From NCBI RefSeq assembly GCF_026240945.1, contig NZ_JAPFPY010000005.1, positions 62,001 to 126,000 of the forward strand: DNA of 64,000 nucleotides. The letters are read 5' to 3'. The notes below the pieces were generated by a model. That model saw only the letters and a list, made by a program, of their open reading frames with translations. It did not search any database and was not told the DNA's origin. Below, one piece after another: positions 9,405 through 17,506 of this stretch. Both the position numbers and the translations under genes were made by a program. Origin of the DNA: Mycolicibacterium sp. J2. GTDB taxonomy: Bacteria; Actinomycetota; Actinomycetes; Mycobacteriales; Mycobacteriaceae. The first letter of the stretch is position 1. Every line of letters starts with the position of its first letter.

Positions 9405-9479
9405 GATCGCGACGACGGCGGTGCCGTCAGATGGCGACGACGGCGGTGCCGTCAGATGGCGACGACGGCGGTGCCGTCA
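9405..9479. repeat. Three 25-bp tandem repeats, each a hairpin
   Basis: Units lie at 9405-9429, 9430-9454 and 9455-9479, identical apart from one base in the first. Each contains the perfect inverted repeat GACGGC-ACC-GCCGTC, so the array can form three successive stem-loops in RNA from either strand. It fills the gap between the convergent dtd and urtE genes; the urtE stop codon (TGA, minus strand) is the first three bases of the repeat nearest it. It is probably a bidirectional terminator or a slippage-amplified hairpin. It is not CRISPR, as there are no spacers. Confidence 0.75.
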
Positions 9480-10169
9480 AATAGCTAGCGCTTCGCGGAC
9501 CTGGGCCTCCGATGCCGACCCGCCGGTTCCCGACGACGTGACCCGCCCGGATTCCAAGATGTAGTACTGCTGCGCAGACTCCAGGGCGAATCCGATGTGC
9601 TGCTCGACCAGCAGCACGCCGAGATCCCCCCGGTTGGTCAGGGCGGTGATGGCCGCCTCGATCTCGGCGACCACCGACGGCTGGATACCTTCGGTGGGTT
9701 CGTCGAGGATCAGGCATTTCGGTCCGGTGATCAGCGCTCGGGCGATGGCGAGCTGCTGGCGCTGGCCGCCGGAGAGCAACCCGGCCCGCCGCGTCAGCAG
9801 CTCCTTGAGGGCGGGAAACAGATCAAGCTGCTCGTCGATGAGGGCTTTGGCGTTCTTGCGCCCGTCGGCGACGACCTGCAGGTTCTCGGCCGTGGTCAGC
9901 TGCCCGAACGACTGCTGGCCCTGCGGCACGTAGGCGAGGCCACGGGCCACCCGAGCGCTGGGCCGTAGTTTGGTGATATCGGCGCCGTCGAAAAGGACCT
10001 TTCCGGCCGTGCATTTCAGCAGACCCACCGCGGCCCGCAGCAGGGTGGTCTTGCCGGCACCGTTGTGCCCCAGGACCGCGGCCACACCATCGGATGGCAC
10101 CTCGAGGCTGACCCCGTGGATGACCTCGGAGCGGCCGTAACCGCTGCGCACGTCGACCAGTTGCAGCAT
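9477..10169 (-). CDS. urtE: Urea ABC transporter ATP-binding protein UrtE
   Basis: One of the two ATPases of the high-affinity urea importer, homologous to LivF. The protein is 230 aa with Walker A GHNGAGKTT, ABC signature LSGGQRQQLAIARAL, Walker B CLILDEPTEG and an H-loop in EQHIGFA. It acts at the cytosolic face with UrtD on the UrtBC channel. Its ATG (10169) shares a base with the urtD stop codon, so translation is coupled. It is the last gene of urtABCDE. Confidence 0.94.
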   Translation of the reverse strand: MLQLVDVRSGYGRSEVIHGVSLEVPSDGVAAVLGHNGAGKTTLLRAAVGLLKCTAGKVLFDGADITKLRPSARVARGLAYVPQGQQSFGQLTTAENLQVVADGRKNAKALIDEQLDLFPALKELLTRRAGLLSGGQRQQLAIARALITGPKCLILDEPTEGIQPSVVAEIEAAITALTNRGDLGVLLVEQHIGFALESAQQYYILESGRVTSSGTGGSASEAQVREALAI

Positions 10170-10972
10170 CAGACCTCCTCGGTGTTTCCGGCGGCCGCGG
10201 TACCGAGGTAGACCTCCTGGACCTTCGGGTTGGCCTGCACCTCGGCGACCGAGCCCTCGGCGATCACCTGCCCGCGGGCCAGGACCGTGACCGAGGTCGC
10301 GAAGGCCCGCATGAAGTCCATGTCGTGCTCGACGACGACCACGGTGCGCTCACTGCCGATGCGCCGCAACAGGTTTCCGGTCTCCTCCCGCTCCTCGTGG
10401 CTCATCCCGGCCACCGGCTCGTCGAGCAGCAGCACGTCGGCGTTCTGCACCAGCAGCATGCCGATCTCCAACCACTGCTTCTGCCCGTGTGCGAGCACCC
10501 CGGCCGGTTTGTCGGCCAGCACGGACAGACCCGTCGTCTCAAGGGCCTCCTCGATCGAGGGCAGCACACCGGACCGCCGCCGCAACAACGTCCACGGCGA
10601 CCGACCGGCCCCGGCCGCGATGTCCAGGTTCTGCAGCACCGTCAGCTGCTCGAAGACGGTGGCGGTCTGAAACGTCCGGCCCACCCCCTCGCGAGCGATC
10701 TGGTGCACCTTGCGGCCCAGCAGTTCCTTGCCCGACTTGCTGACCGACCCGGTGGCCGCGACCAGACCGGTGATGGCGTCGATCACCGTCGTCTTCCCGG
10801 CCCCGTTGGGGCCGATCAAGAACCGCAGATCGCCCTGGAACAAGGTCAGGTCGACATCGCTGACGGCCTTGAAACCGTCGAAATCGACGGTCAGGCCTCG
10901 CACTTCGAGATACTGCGTGCCCATGCCGACGTTGCCGCCGGCCACCGGCTGCGCGGCTTCGGTCTCGGTCAT
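10169..10972 (-). CDS. urtD: Urea ABC transporter ATP-binding protein UrtD
   Basis: A LivG-type ATPase of the urea importer, 267 aa from the ATG at 10972. It shows Walker A GPNGAGKTT, a UrtD-type signature loop LAHGQKQWLEIGML in place of the usual LSGGQ, and Walker B VLLLDEPVAGM. The open frame runs further upstream to 11170 but that part overlaps urtC and has no family match. The start overlaps the urtC stop by 4 bases. Confidence 0.94.
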   Translation of the reverse strand: MTETEAAQPVAGGNVGMGTQYLEVRGLTVDFDGFKAVSDVDLTLFQGDLRFLIGPNGAGKTTVIDAITGLVAATGSVSKSGKELLGRKVHQIAREGVGRTFQTATVFEQLTVLQNLDIAAGAGRSPWTLLRRRSGVLPSIEEALETTGLSVLADKPAGVLAHGQKQWLEIGMLLVQNADVLLLDEPVAGMSHEEREETGNLLRRIGSERTVVVVEHDMDFMRAFATSVTVLARGQVIAEGSVAEVQANPKVQEVYLGTAAAGNTEEV

Positions 10973-12075
10973 GTGGCGCTGCCCACCTTCTCGGGTTCTG
11001 GGTCCGGGTCCGGTGCGGACCGCGGCTCGGGTGTGGCGCGTCGCCGTTTGAGGAACACCCCGAGCCCGGCCAGGCCGGCCGGGAAGAACCCCACGACGAC
11101 GATGAACAGCAGACCCTGGGCGTAGGTCCAGGCCGACGGGAACTGTTCGGAGAAGGCGGTTTGTGCCCATGCGACGCCGATGGCGCCGAGTACCGGGCCC
11201 AGCAGGGTGGTGCGTCCGCCGATCGCGACGCCGATCAGGAAGGCGATGGACGGCACGATGCCGACCTGTGCCGGGGTGATGAACCCGATGATCGGTGCGA
11301 ACAGCGCACCGGCGATGCCGGCGAACAGCGCGGCCGTGGTGTAGGCCACCACCTTGATGTTGGCCGGGTCGTAACCGAGGAACCGGACCCGTTCCTCACT
11401 GTCGCGCACGGCCACCAGCAGTTCGCCGTAGCGGCTCTGCATCAACTGGCGCACCACCGCCACCACCACCAGCAGGACGCCCGCCGCGATGAAGTACAGC
11501 ATCTGCCGGTTGACCGGGTCGGACAACCGGAATCCGAAGAAGTTGCGGAATCCGTTGAGCCCGTTGCTACCACCCAGCGTCGCCTGTCCGACGAGCAGGA
11601 TCGCCAGCGCAGCCGCCAGCGCCTGGGACAGGATGGCGAAGTAGGCGCCCTTGACCCGGCGTTTGAACACGCCGAGGCCCAGGAGCGCCGCGATCGCCGT
11701 CGGCACGACGACGATCGCCAGCATGGTGAACGCGGGGGAGGCGAACGGCTCCCAATAGGCGGGCAGTTTCGGGATACCGGCGATCTGCATGAAATCCGGC
11801 ACCGCCTGCTTGCGGATCTCGGCGTCGGCGATCTTGAGGTGCATGCCCATCATGTAGGCGCCCAGCCCGAAGAACACACCCTGACCGAGCGTCAGCATTC
11901 CGCCACGGCCCCAAGCCAATCCGATACCCGCCGCGACGATGGCGTAGCACAGGTACTGGCCGAGCAGGCCGAGGCGGAAGCTGGACAGCACCCCCGGGGC
12001 GACGCCGAACAGCAGGACCGCGGCCACTGCGAAACCCGCCCAGGTCTGCCAGCGGCCGATGAGCGCCCTCTTCAC
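10969..12075 (-). CDS. urtC: Urea ABC transporter permease UrtC
   Basis: A 368-aa LivM-family permease with about ten hydrophobic segments, including the family region GRGGMLTLGQGVFFGLGAY. It forms the membrane channel with UrtB for urea uptake. The GTG at 12075 overlaps the urtB stop (GTGA) and begins VKRALIGRW; the frame extends to 12498 inside urtB, which is a shadow. The C-terminus is Arg/Pro-rich. Confidence 0.93.
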   Translation of the reverse strand: MKRALIGRWQTWAGFAVAAVLLFGVAPGVLSSFRLGLLGQYLCYAIVAAGIGLAWGRGGMLTLGQGVFFGLGAYMMGMHLKIADAEIRKQAVPDFMQIAGIPKLPAYWEPFASPAFTMLAIVVVPTAIAALLGLGVFKRRVKGAYFAILSQALAAALAILLVGQATLGGSNGLNGFRNFFGFRLSDPVNRQMLYFIAAGVLLVVVAVVRQLMQSRYGELLVAVRDSEERVRFLGYDPANIKVVAYTTAALFAGIAGALFAPIIGFITPAQVGIVPSIAFLIGVAIGGRTTLLGPVLGAIGVAWAQTAFSEQFPSAWTYAQGLLFIVVVGFFPAGLAGLGVFLKRRRATPEPRSAPDPDPEPEKVGSAT

Positions 12076-12956
12076 ACCAAACTCCTTGTCCGCACGGTGA
12101 ACAGGCCCTGTGGCCGCGCCTGCAGGAAGACCACGATGATCACGAACACGATCACCTTCGCCAGCGACGCCGTGGTGCTGTACTCGATGAAGGAGTTGAG
12201 CAAGCCGAGGCCGAACGCGGCGATCACGGTGCCCTTGATCTGGCCGAGTCCGCCGACGACGACCACCAGGAACGCGTCGATCAGATAGCTCTGACCGGTG
12301 GTGGGACTTGTCGACCCGATCAGCGTCAGCGCCACCCCGGCCACCCCGGCCAGCCCGGAACCGATGAAGAACGTGGTGATATCCGTTCGGCGCGAAGAGA
12401 TCCCGCTGGTCTCGGCGAGGTCCCGGTTCTGCACGACGGCCCTGATCCGGCGGCCCATGGGGCTGGCCTTGAGTACGACGGCCAGCACCGTCACGCACAG
12501 CACGGCGAGGACCAGGATGAAGATGCGGGTTTTCGGGACGACGGCGCCGAGGACCTCGATGCCGCCCGACAACCAGGCCGGCGCGGTGACGTTGACCGCC
12601 GGCGCGCCGAAGATATCGCGGGCCACCTGCTGCAGGATCAGGCCGACGCCGAAGGCGACCAACAGGGTGTCCAGCGGACGGTGGTACATCCGCTGGATCA
12701 GGGTCATCTCCAGCAGCACACCCAGCAGGCCGCCGACACCGAACCCGACCACCAGTGAGATGAGCAGGGAGGCACCGGTATTGGCGATCAGCTGCTGCAC
12801 CAGGTAGGCGGTGTAGCAGCCGGCCATGATGAATTCGCCGTGTGCCATGTTGATGACGCCCATCTGGCCGAAGGTCAGCGACAGGCCCAATGCGGCCAGC
12901 AACAGGATCGAGCCGAGGCTCAATCCCGTTGCCAGCTGTCCGATCAGGACATCCAC
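12072..12956 (-). CDS. urtB: Urea ABC transporter permease UrtB
   Basis: A 294-aa LivH-family permease partnering UrtC. It has about eight hydrophobic segments and the family stretch LTFGQMGVINMAHGEF near residue 29. The GTG start at 12956 lies 17 bases after the urtA stop. The operon order urtABCDE, with both ATPases and a lipoprotein receptor, distinguishes a urea importer from a branched-chain amino acid importer. That assignment rests on family resemblance of all five proteins. Confidence 0.92.
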   Translation of the reverse strand: MDVLIGQLATGLSLGSILLLAALGLSLTFGQMGVINMAHGEFIMAGCYTAYLVQQLIANTGASLLISLVVGFGVGGLLGVLLEMTLIQRMYHRPLDTLLVAFGVGLILQQVARDIFGAPAVNVTAPAWLSGGIEVLGAVVPKTRIFILVLAVLCVTVLAVVLKASPMGRRIRAVVQNRDLAETSGISSRRTDITTFFIGSGLAGVAGVALTLIGSTSPTTGQSYLIDAFLVVVVGGLGQIKGTVIAAFGLGLLNSFIEYSTTASLAKVIVFVIIVVFLQARPQGLFTVRTRSLV

Positions 12957-12973
12957 GTGTCAGTTCCCCGTCG

Positions 12974-14251
12974 TCAGCCCGACAGGCCGGCGGCCCACGG
13001 GTAGGACTTCAGGTACGGATCCGGGGTGATGGGACCCTTGGACTCCCAGATGGTGTAGATCAGCCCGTCGGGATGGATCTCACCGATGCGGGCGGTCTTG
13101 GTGATGTGGTGGTTCTCGCCGTCGATGGTGACCAGGCCCTCAGGAGCGTCGAAGGTGACGCCACCGGCATTGTCCTGAATGGCCTTGGTGTCGAAGGCTT
13201 TCGCCTTCTCCACGGTGTTCTTCCAGAGGTACACCGAGACGTAGGCCGCTTCCATCGGGTCGGAGGTCGGCTTGTTCGCGCCATAGGCCTTCTTGTAGGC
13301 GGCCACGAACGCCTTGTTCACCGGGTTGTCCACCGTCTGGTAGTAATTCCAGGCGGTGAGCTGGCCTGCGATGTTCTGGGCGCCGATCCCGGTGACCTCT
13401 TCTTCGGCGATGGACACCGACACCACCGGCATCTTCTGCGGGGTCAACCCGGCGTTGGTGTACTCCTTGAAGAACGCCACGTTGGAGTCGCCGTTGAGGG
13501 TGTTGAACACCGCCCCGGCGCCCGAGGCGCGCACCTTGTTCACGATGGTAGAGAAATCGGTGGAGCCCAGCGGGGTGTAGTCCTCGCCCTTGATCTCGAT
13601 CCCGTTGGCGCCGGCGTAAGCCTTGATGATGCGGTTGGCGGTCTGGGGGAAGACGTAGTCACTGCCCACCAGATAGAGCGATTTGACGCCTTTCTCCTTC
13701 AGATAGTCCAGGGCCGGGACGATCTGCTGGTTGGTGGTGGCGCCGGTGTAGAAGATGTTCTTGCTCGATTCCAGGCCCTCGTATTGCACGGGGTAGTACA
13801 GCAGCGAGTCATTGCTCTCGAAAACCGGGAGCATGGCCTTGCGGCTGGACGATGTCCACCCGCCGAACACCGCAGCGACGCAGTCGTCCTTGATCAGCTT
13901 CTCGGCCTTCTGGGCGAAGACCGCCGGATCCGATGCGCCGTCCTCGCCGACGACCTGGATCTGCTTGCCCAGCACCCCGCCCTTGGCGTTGATCTCGTCG
14001 ACGGCCAGCTTGATGGCGTCGCGCACCGTCACCTCGGAGATCGCCATGGTGCCCGACAGCGAGTTCAGCGAGCCGACCTTGACGGTGGAGCCCGAGGTGT
14101 CCACGCAGGTCGCCGCGGCGGTGGTGCTGTCGCTTTCGCCGGCCTTGCTGCCACATCCGGACAGCACGAGGGCTGCCGCGGTGACCACGCTTGCGGCCGC
14201 GAGGACCGACCTGTTGGCGCCTCTGCTGAGGGCGGGGCGTCGAAGTCGCAT
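12974..14251 (-). CDS. urtA: Urea ABC transporter substrate-binding lipoprotein UrtA
   Basis: A 425-aa receptor of the amide-urea binding class that captures urea at the outer face of the membrane. The signal peptide ends in the lipobox LVLSGC (Cys33). The mature part reads [27 protein letters not shown] and [15 protein letters not shown], typical of UrtA. ATG at 14251 has a GGAAAGG ribosome site. It is first in urtABCDE. The operon is expected to respond to nitrogen status, but I could not find a convincing GlnR or AmtR site upstream. Confidence 0.94.
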   Translation of the reverse strand: MRLRRPALSRGANRSVLAAASVVTAAALVLSGCGSKAGESDSTTAAATCVDTSGSTVKVGSLNSLSGTMAISEVTVRDAIKLAVDEINAKGGVLGKQIQVVGEDGASDPAVFAQKAEKLIKDDCVAAVFGGWTSSSRKAMLPVFESNDSLLYYPVQYEGLESSKNIFYTGATTNQQIVPALDYLKEKGVKSLYLVGSDYVFPQTANRIIKAYAGANGIEIKGEDYTPLGSTDFSTIVNKVRASGAGAVFNTLNGDSNVAFFKEYTNAGLTPQKMPVVSVSIAEEEVTGIGAQNIAGQLTAWNYYQTVDNPVNKAFVAAYKKAYGANKPTSDPMEAAYVSVYLWKNTVEKAKAFDTKAIQDNAGGVTFDAPEGLVTIDGENHHITKTARIGEIHPDGLIYTIWESKGPITPDPYLKSYPWAAGLSG

Positions 14252-14483
14252 CTATTGCCTTTCCGTCGATTTCGCGTCATGCGAGGGAATCGGGGAGAAA
14301 TCGGTCACACGGGGTCGTGTGTCGAATCGGCACGTTAGAGCTGGGAAGTTTCTGTGGAATGTCTGGATGTGACGAACAAATTAACCTGTTGGTCGATCGG
14401 TATTGGTCCGTTGTTCGCCGTGCTGCGAAGGTGTGGATCGAGGCCGGTGTAACGATCGGGTAGCGTCCGGCGATGTGACGGAC

Positions 14484-14915
14484 ATGCGAAAAGGTATGAG
14501 CAAGGTCGGGGCGACGGTGTCAGCGGTGCTGGTTTCTGGAGCGGCGCTCGGAGTCGGAACCGGCGTGGCCCAGGCCAATCCGGCTGCGGGTCACCAAGTT
14601 CGCTACACGCTGACGTCGACGGCCCCGTACGACTTCCAGGTGCTGTATCTGACGGCTCAGCCGGCCGACAAGGCGGCATACAACGCCGACGCGTACTCGT
14701 ATGTGAAGCGCGAGACCATCAATGTCGCGCCGGACCGGCCGTTCGTCTTCGAGACCACGCTGGCGGATCCGCAGTGGGCGATCCTGCAGGTCAGCAGCAC
14801 CACCAAGGGTGGTGTCGGTGCGCCGAACCCGCACTGCGAGGTTGCCGTGGACAACCAGGTCATCGTCGCGCAGGACGCGCCCTACAGCGTGGTGTGCCAG
14901 GGCTCCCAGTGGTAG
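14484..14915 (+). CDS. Small exported protein with MmpS-like fold
   Basis: A 143-aa secreted protein: a signal peptide ending near VAQA-NP is followed by a roughly 110-residue beta-rich domain. Its pattern (VRYTLTSTAPYDFQVLYL ... CEVAVDNQVIVAQDAPYSVVC, two cysteines) recalls the MmpS accessory proteins of MmpL lipid transporters. There is no MmpL next to it, so an MmpS role is only a resemblance. Starts at GTG 14475, ATG 14484 and ATG 14496 are all possible. TAGCGT at 14461-14466 would place transcription at about 14473. It is divergent from urtA. Confidence 0.6.
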   Translation: MRKGMSKVGATVSAVLVSGAALGVGTGVAQANPAAGHQVRYTLTSTAPYDFQVLYLTAQPADKAAYNADAYSYVKRETINVAPDRPFVFETTLADPQWAILQVSSTTKGGVGAPNPHCEVAVDNQVIVAQDAPYSVVCQGSQW

Positions 14916-14933
14916 CTGCCCAGCGGTAGTCGC

Positions 14934-14969
14934 TTGACAGGATGTATCGAACGGGTGTTCGATACATCC
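14934..14969 (+). promoter_or_regulatory. LexA SOS box and promoter of the radical SAM gene
   Basis: TCGAAC-GGGT-GTTCGA at 14947-14962 is a perfect copy of the mycobacterial LexA operator (TCGAAC-N4-GTTCGA). It is the core of a longer 13+13-base perfect inverted repeat (14940-14969). A consensus -35 TTGACA lies at 14934-14939, and 18 bases later TTCGAT (14958-14963) ends 6 bases before the ATG at 14970. LexA bound here would cover the -10, and the transcript would be leaderless. The box is seen directly; the -10 is inferred. Confidence 0.85.
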
Positions 14970-15989
14970 ATGCGGTGGGACGGGCAAAGCGTACGCGTCG
15001 ATGACGGCGCCCTGCCCGGCCTGCAACGCCTGGGGTTCGTCCGCAGCGTGCGCACCCCGCAGTTCGAGGGCATCACCTTCCACGAGGTGCTGTGCAAATC
15101 GGCGCTGAACAAGGTGCCCGACGCCTCGATGCTGCCCTTCCGCTACACGGTCAACGGGTATCGCGGGTGCTCCCACGCGTGCCGCTACTGTTTTGCCAGG
15201 CCCACGCACGAATACCTCGATTTCGATCCCGGTGCCGATTTCGACTCGCAGGTCGTGGTTAAGACCAACGTCGTCGACGTCCTGCGACGTGAACTGGCCA
15301 GGCGGTCGTGGACCCGGGAGACGGTGGCGCTGGGGACCAACACCGACCCCTACCAGCGGGCCGAGGGCCGGTATGCGCTGATGCCGGGCATCGTGGGTGC
15401 GCTGACGGCGTCCGGTACGCCGTTCTCGATTCTCACCAAAGGCACGCTGCTGCGGCGCGACCTACCGCTGATTTCCGAAGCCGCACGGACGGTTCCGGTG
15501 AGCGTGTCGATCTCGTTGGCGGTCGGGGATCCCGACCTGCATCGTGAGGTGGAGCCGGGCACTCCGTCTCCACAGGCCCGGCTCGGGCTGATCAGCGCCA
15601 TCCGCGAGGCCGGGCTGAACTGTCATGTGATGGTGGCCCCGGTGCTGCCGCGGTTGACCGATTCGACCGAGCAGCTCGATGACCTGCTCGGCCGGATCGC
15701 CGCGGCCGGCGCCACCGGGGTCACGGTGTTCGGCCTACACCTACGCGGCTCCACCCGCGGCTGGTTCATGCAGTGGCTGCAGGCCACGCACCCCGAACTG
15801 GTCTTCGAATACCGGCGGTTGTACCGGCGCGGCGCCTACCTGCCCGCCGACTACCGCGACGAACTTCGTACCAGGGTGGCGCCTTTGGTCGCCCGGTACG
15901 GCCTGACTGGGCGTCCAACGCCGCCCATGGCGGGCGCCGGTGTCGTTTCCTCCGAAGTCGCGGCACCGGCGCACCCCACCTTGTTCTGA
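14970..15989 (+). CDS. Radical SAM protein, Rv2578c family, SOS-regulated
   Basis: A 339-aa radical S-adenosylmethionine enzyme of the SPL-like group. The cluster motif CSHACRYC (Cys67, Cys71, Cys74) binds a 4Fe-4S centre that cleaves SAM, and it is followed by a TIM-barrel with GTNTDPYQ. The reaction is unknown; the LexA operator and resemblance to spore photoproduct lyase-like proteins suggest DNA damage repair or signalling. The ATG at 14970 lies directly after the operator palindrome; the reading from 14934 would start inside the -35 and is rejected. I recall Rv2578c as a LexA-regulated gene in M. tuberculosis. Confidence 0.88.
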   Translation: MRWDGQSVRVDDGALPGLQRLGFVRSVRTPQFEGITFHEVLCKSALNKVPDASMLPFRYTVNGYRGCSHACRYCFARPTHEYLDFDPGADFDSQVVVKTNVVDVLRRELARRSWTRETVALGTNTDPYQRAEGRYALMPGIVGALTASGTPFSILTKGTLLRRDLPLISEAARTVPVSVSISLAVGDPDLHREVEPGTPSPQARLGLISAIREAGLNCHVMVAPVLPRLTDSTEQLDDLLGRIAAAGATGVTVFGLHLRGSTRGWFMQWLQATHPELVFEYRRLYRRGAYLPADYRDELRTRVAPLVARYGLTGRPTPPMAGAGVVSSEVAAPAHPTLF

Positions 15990-15991
15990 TG

Positions 15992-16013
15992 AACCAGCGT
16001 TCTGAGCTGGGTT
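15992..16013. terminator. Bidirectional terminator candidate
   Basis: Between the convergent radical SAM and DinB-fold genes, AACCAGC (15992-15998) pairs with GCTGGGTT (16006-16013) across a 7-base loop, with one bulge. The whole 25-base gap is taken up by this stem-loop. The T-tract is weak. Confidence 0.4.
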
Positions 16014-16014
16014 G

Positions 16015-16551
16015 TCAGCGGCCCGCCGGGCCGACATCCCAGGCGTGGTGCACGATATCGTGCAGGTGATAGACGGCGATCGTTGCGACGGTGAATTCAC
16101 TTCCGTTGCTGCGAAATCCGCGTCGGGACCAGGCGTCGTCGGGCACCGACCGGTAGGTGTCGGCCACCGTGGCGGCGGCCTCGAACAGCTCCCGGGCCAC
16201 CACCGCAGGATCCTGCGACGGGTAATCGCCGGCCAGCGCGGTCGCATCCTGATCCCAGTTCGGGAACCGCGGTTCGTCCTCGGTCAGCATCAACCGCACC
16301 CGATGGTCGAAAATCCGATGCACGTCGCGGATGTGGCAGCCGTACTCCAGGATCGACCACACGTCCGGTGCCGGCCGGTCCCGAACCCCGGCCCGAGTGA
16401 GCCGGTCGACCCACTCGGTGGCGTCGGTGGCGATCCGGTCGGCGACCTGGAGGTGTCCGGTGCCCGCGGGATCGAAATCACAGTCCGGGCACGGCCGAAT
16501 GAGTACCCATGTCCAGTCCTTGGTGTCCGGCACGATCGGGTCGGTGCTCAT
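16015..16551 (-). CDS. DinB-fold (mycothiol-dependent/YfiT-like) protein
   Basis: A 178-aa four-helix-bundle protein of the DinB/YfiT group, which includes mycothiol-, bacillithiol- and maleylpyruvate-linked metal enzymes. It begins with a short conserved segment (TKDWTWVLIRPCPDCDFD). The likely metal ligands are the His in YGCHIRDVH and those in YHLHDIVHHAWD near the C-terminus. The exact reaction is unknown. The ATG at 16551 overlaps the stop of the upstream zinc peptidase gene (ATGA), so the pair is translationally coupled. Confidence 0.8.
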   Translation of the reverse strand: MSTDPIVPDTKDWTWVLIRPCPDCDFDPAGTGHLQVADRIATDATEWVDRLTRAGVRDRPAPDVWSILEYGCHIRDVHRIFDHRVRLMLTEDEPRFPNWDQDATALAGDYPSQDPAVVARELFEAAATVADTYRSVPDDAWSRRGFRSNGSEFTVATIAVYHLHDIVHHAWDVGPAGR

Positions 16552-17438
16552 CCCAGATTGCGCGCGGCGAACGTGTCGCACTTCTTCGGGTCGCCGGTCT
16601 GGTAGCCGGTGGTGAACCACTTCTGCCGTTCGGCGGACGAACCGTGCGTCCACTGCTCCGGGTTGATCCGGCCGGTGGCGGCTTTCTGGATGCGGTCATC
16701 GCCCACCGAGGCGGCCGCCGACAACGCGTCGGCGATATCCTTGTCGCTCAACGGTTCCAGGAACGGAACGCCGGTGCTCTCCTGCTTGGTGACCGACGCG
16801 TAGTGCGCCCACACCCCGGCGTAGCAGTCGGCCTGCAACTCGGTGCGCACCCCGTTGCCCTCGGCGCCGCCGGGGCCCTGCTGGGCCCGGCCCAGCACGC
16901 CGAGCAGGTTCTGCACGTGGTGGCCGAACTCGTGCGCCACCACATACTCCTGGGCCAGGGGTCCGCCGCTGGAGCCGAACTGGTCGACCAACACGGCGAA
17001 GAAGTCGGTGTCGAAGTAGGCGGTCTGGTCCACCGGGCAGTAGAACGGGCCGACGTCGGTGGTGGCCGGCCCGCACCCGGTGTCGACCTGACCGGTGAAC
17101 AGCCGCACCTGCGGCCGGGTGTAGCCCTTCAGCAGCTGGCTCCACACCCCGTCCACCGAGTTGCCGGTGGCGATGATGCGGCAGCCCAGGATGTCGTTGG
17201 CGTCGCGGCCCGTCTTGCACTGGGACACGTCGAATCCCGGGGTGACCGACTCTTGGTTCTGGGCGACCTCGTTCTGCCCGAGCACGGTGTTGGGGTCGAC
17301 CCCGAGGAACATCGCGACCACCACGATGAGCAGACCGCCCAGGCCGCCGCCGATGGCGATACCGCGCCCGGGCCCGCGCCCGCCACCGCTGCTGGAGGTG
17401 GTACTGGTATCGATCTGCATGCCTTCGTTGAAGGTCAT
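16548..17438 (-). CDS. Membrane-anchored neutral zinc metallopeptidase (YpfJ family)
   Basis: A 296-aa protein with a Ser/Gly-rich cytosolic N-terminus, one membrane helix (about 27-47) and an extracytoplasmic peptidase domain. The active site is HEFGH (His169, Glu170, His173), and several cysteines (74, 86, 122, 134) could form disulphides. The family is known as neutral zinc metallopeptidase/YpfJ; physiological substrates are unknown. ATG at 17438 (MTFNEGMQID) is chosen over 17462 because it matches the Rv2575c-type N-terminus as I remember it and follows a GGTGGGGG. It is coupled to the DinB-fold gene. Confidence 0.88.
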   Translation of the reverse strand: MTFNEGMQIDTSTTSSSGGGRGPGRGIAIGGGLGGLLIVVVAMFLGVDPNTVLGQNEVAQNQESVTPGFDVSQCKTGRDANDILGCRIIATGNSVDGVWSQLLKGYTRPQVRLFTGQVDTGCGPATTDVGPFYCPVDQTAYFDTDFFAVLVDQFGSSGGPLAQEYVVAHEFGHHVQNLLGVLGRAQQGPGGAEGNGVRTELQADCYAGVWAHYASVTKQESTGVPFLEPLSDKDIADALSAAASVGDDRIQKAATGRINPEQWTHGSSAERQKWFTTGYQTGDPKKCDTFAARNLG

Positions 17439-17494
17439 TGCCCCCACCACCCCCATCTGCATGTCGGCGCCCGGCTGGGCTCAGCTTTCCACAC

Positions 17495-17500
17495 TACGAT
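17495..17500 (+). promoter_or_regulatory. Predicted -10 element for leaderless esterase mRNA
   Basis: TACGAT at 17495-17500 fits TANNNT and ends 6 bases before the GTG at 17507. There is no purine-rich ribosome site in the gap. It lies in the roughly 70-base divergent region shared with the metallopeptidase gene. Confidence 0.5.
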
Positions 17501-17506
17501 TGCGAC

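Noticed and set aside
9405..9479. CRISPR array
   Set aside because: The units are contiguous with no spacers, and no cas gene is in the window.
12076..12498. N-terminal extension of urtC
   Set aside because: It lies wholly inside urtB, is Arg/Gly-rich and has no permease features; the GTGA overlap at 12072-12075 gives a natural start.
14252..14483. Possible GlnR or AmtR binding site before urtA
   Set aside because: I looked for GTNAC-N6-GAAAC and similar dyads; CACAC-N6-GTGTG and GTGAC/TTAAC pieces exist but spacing or sequence does not fit, so no site is called.
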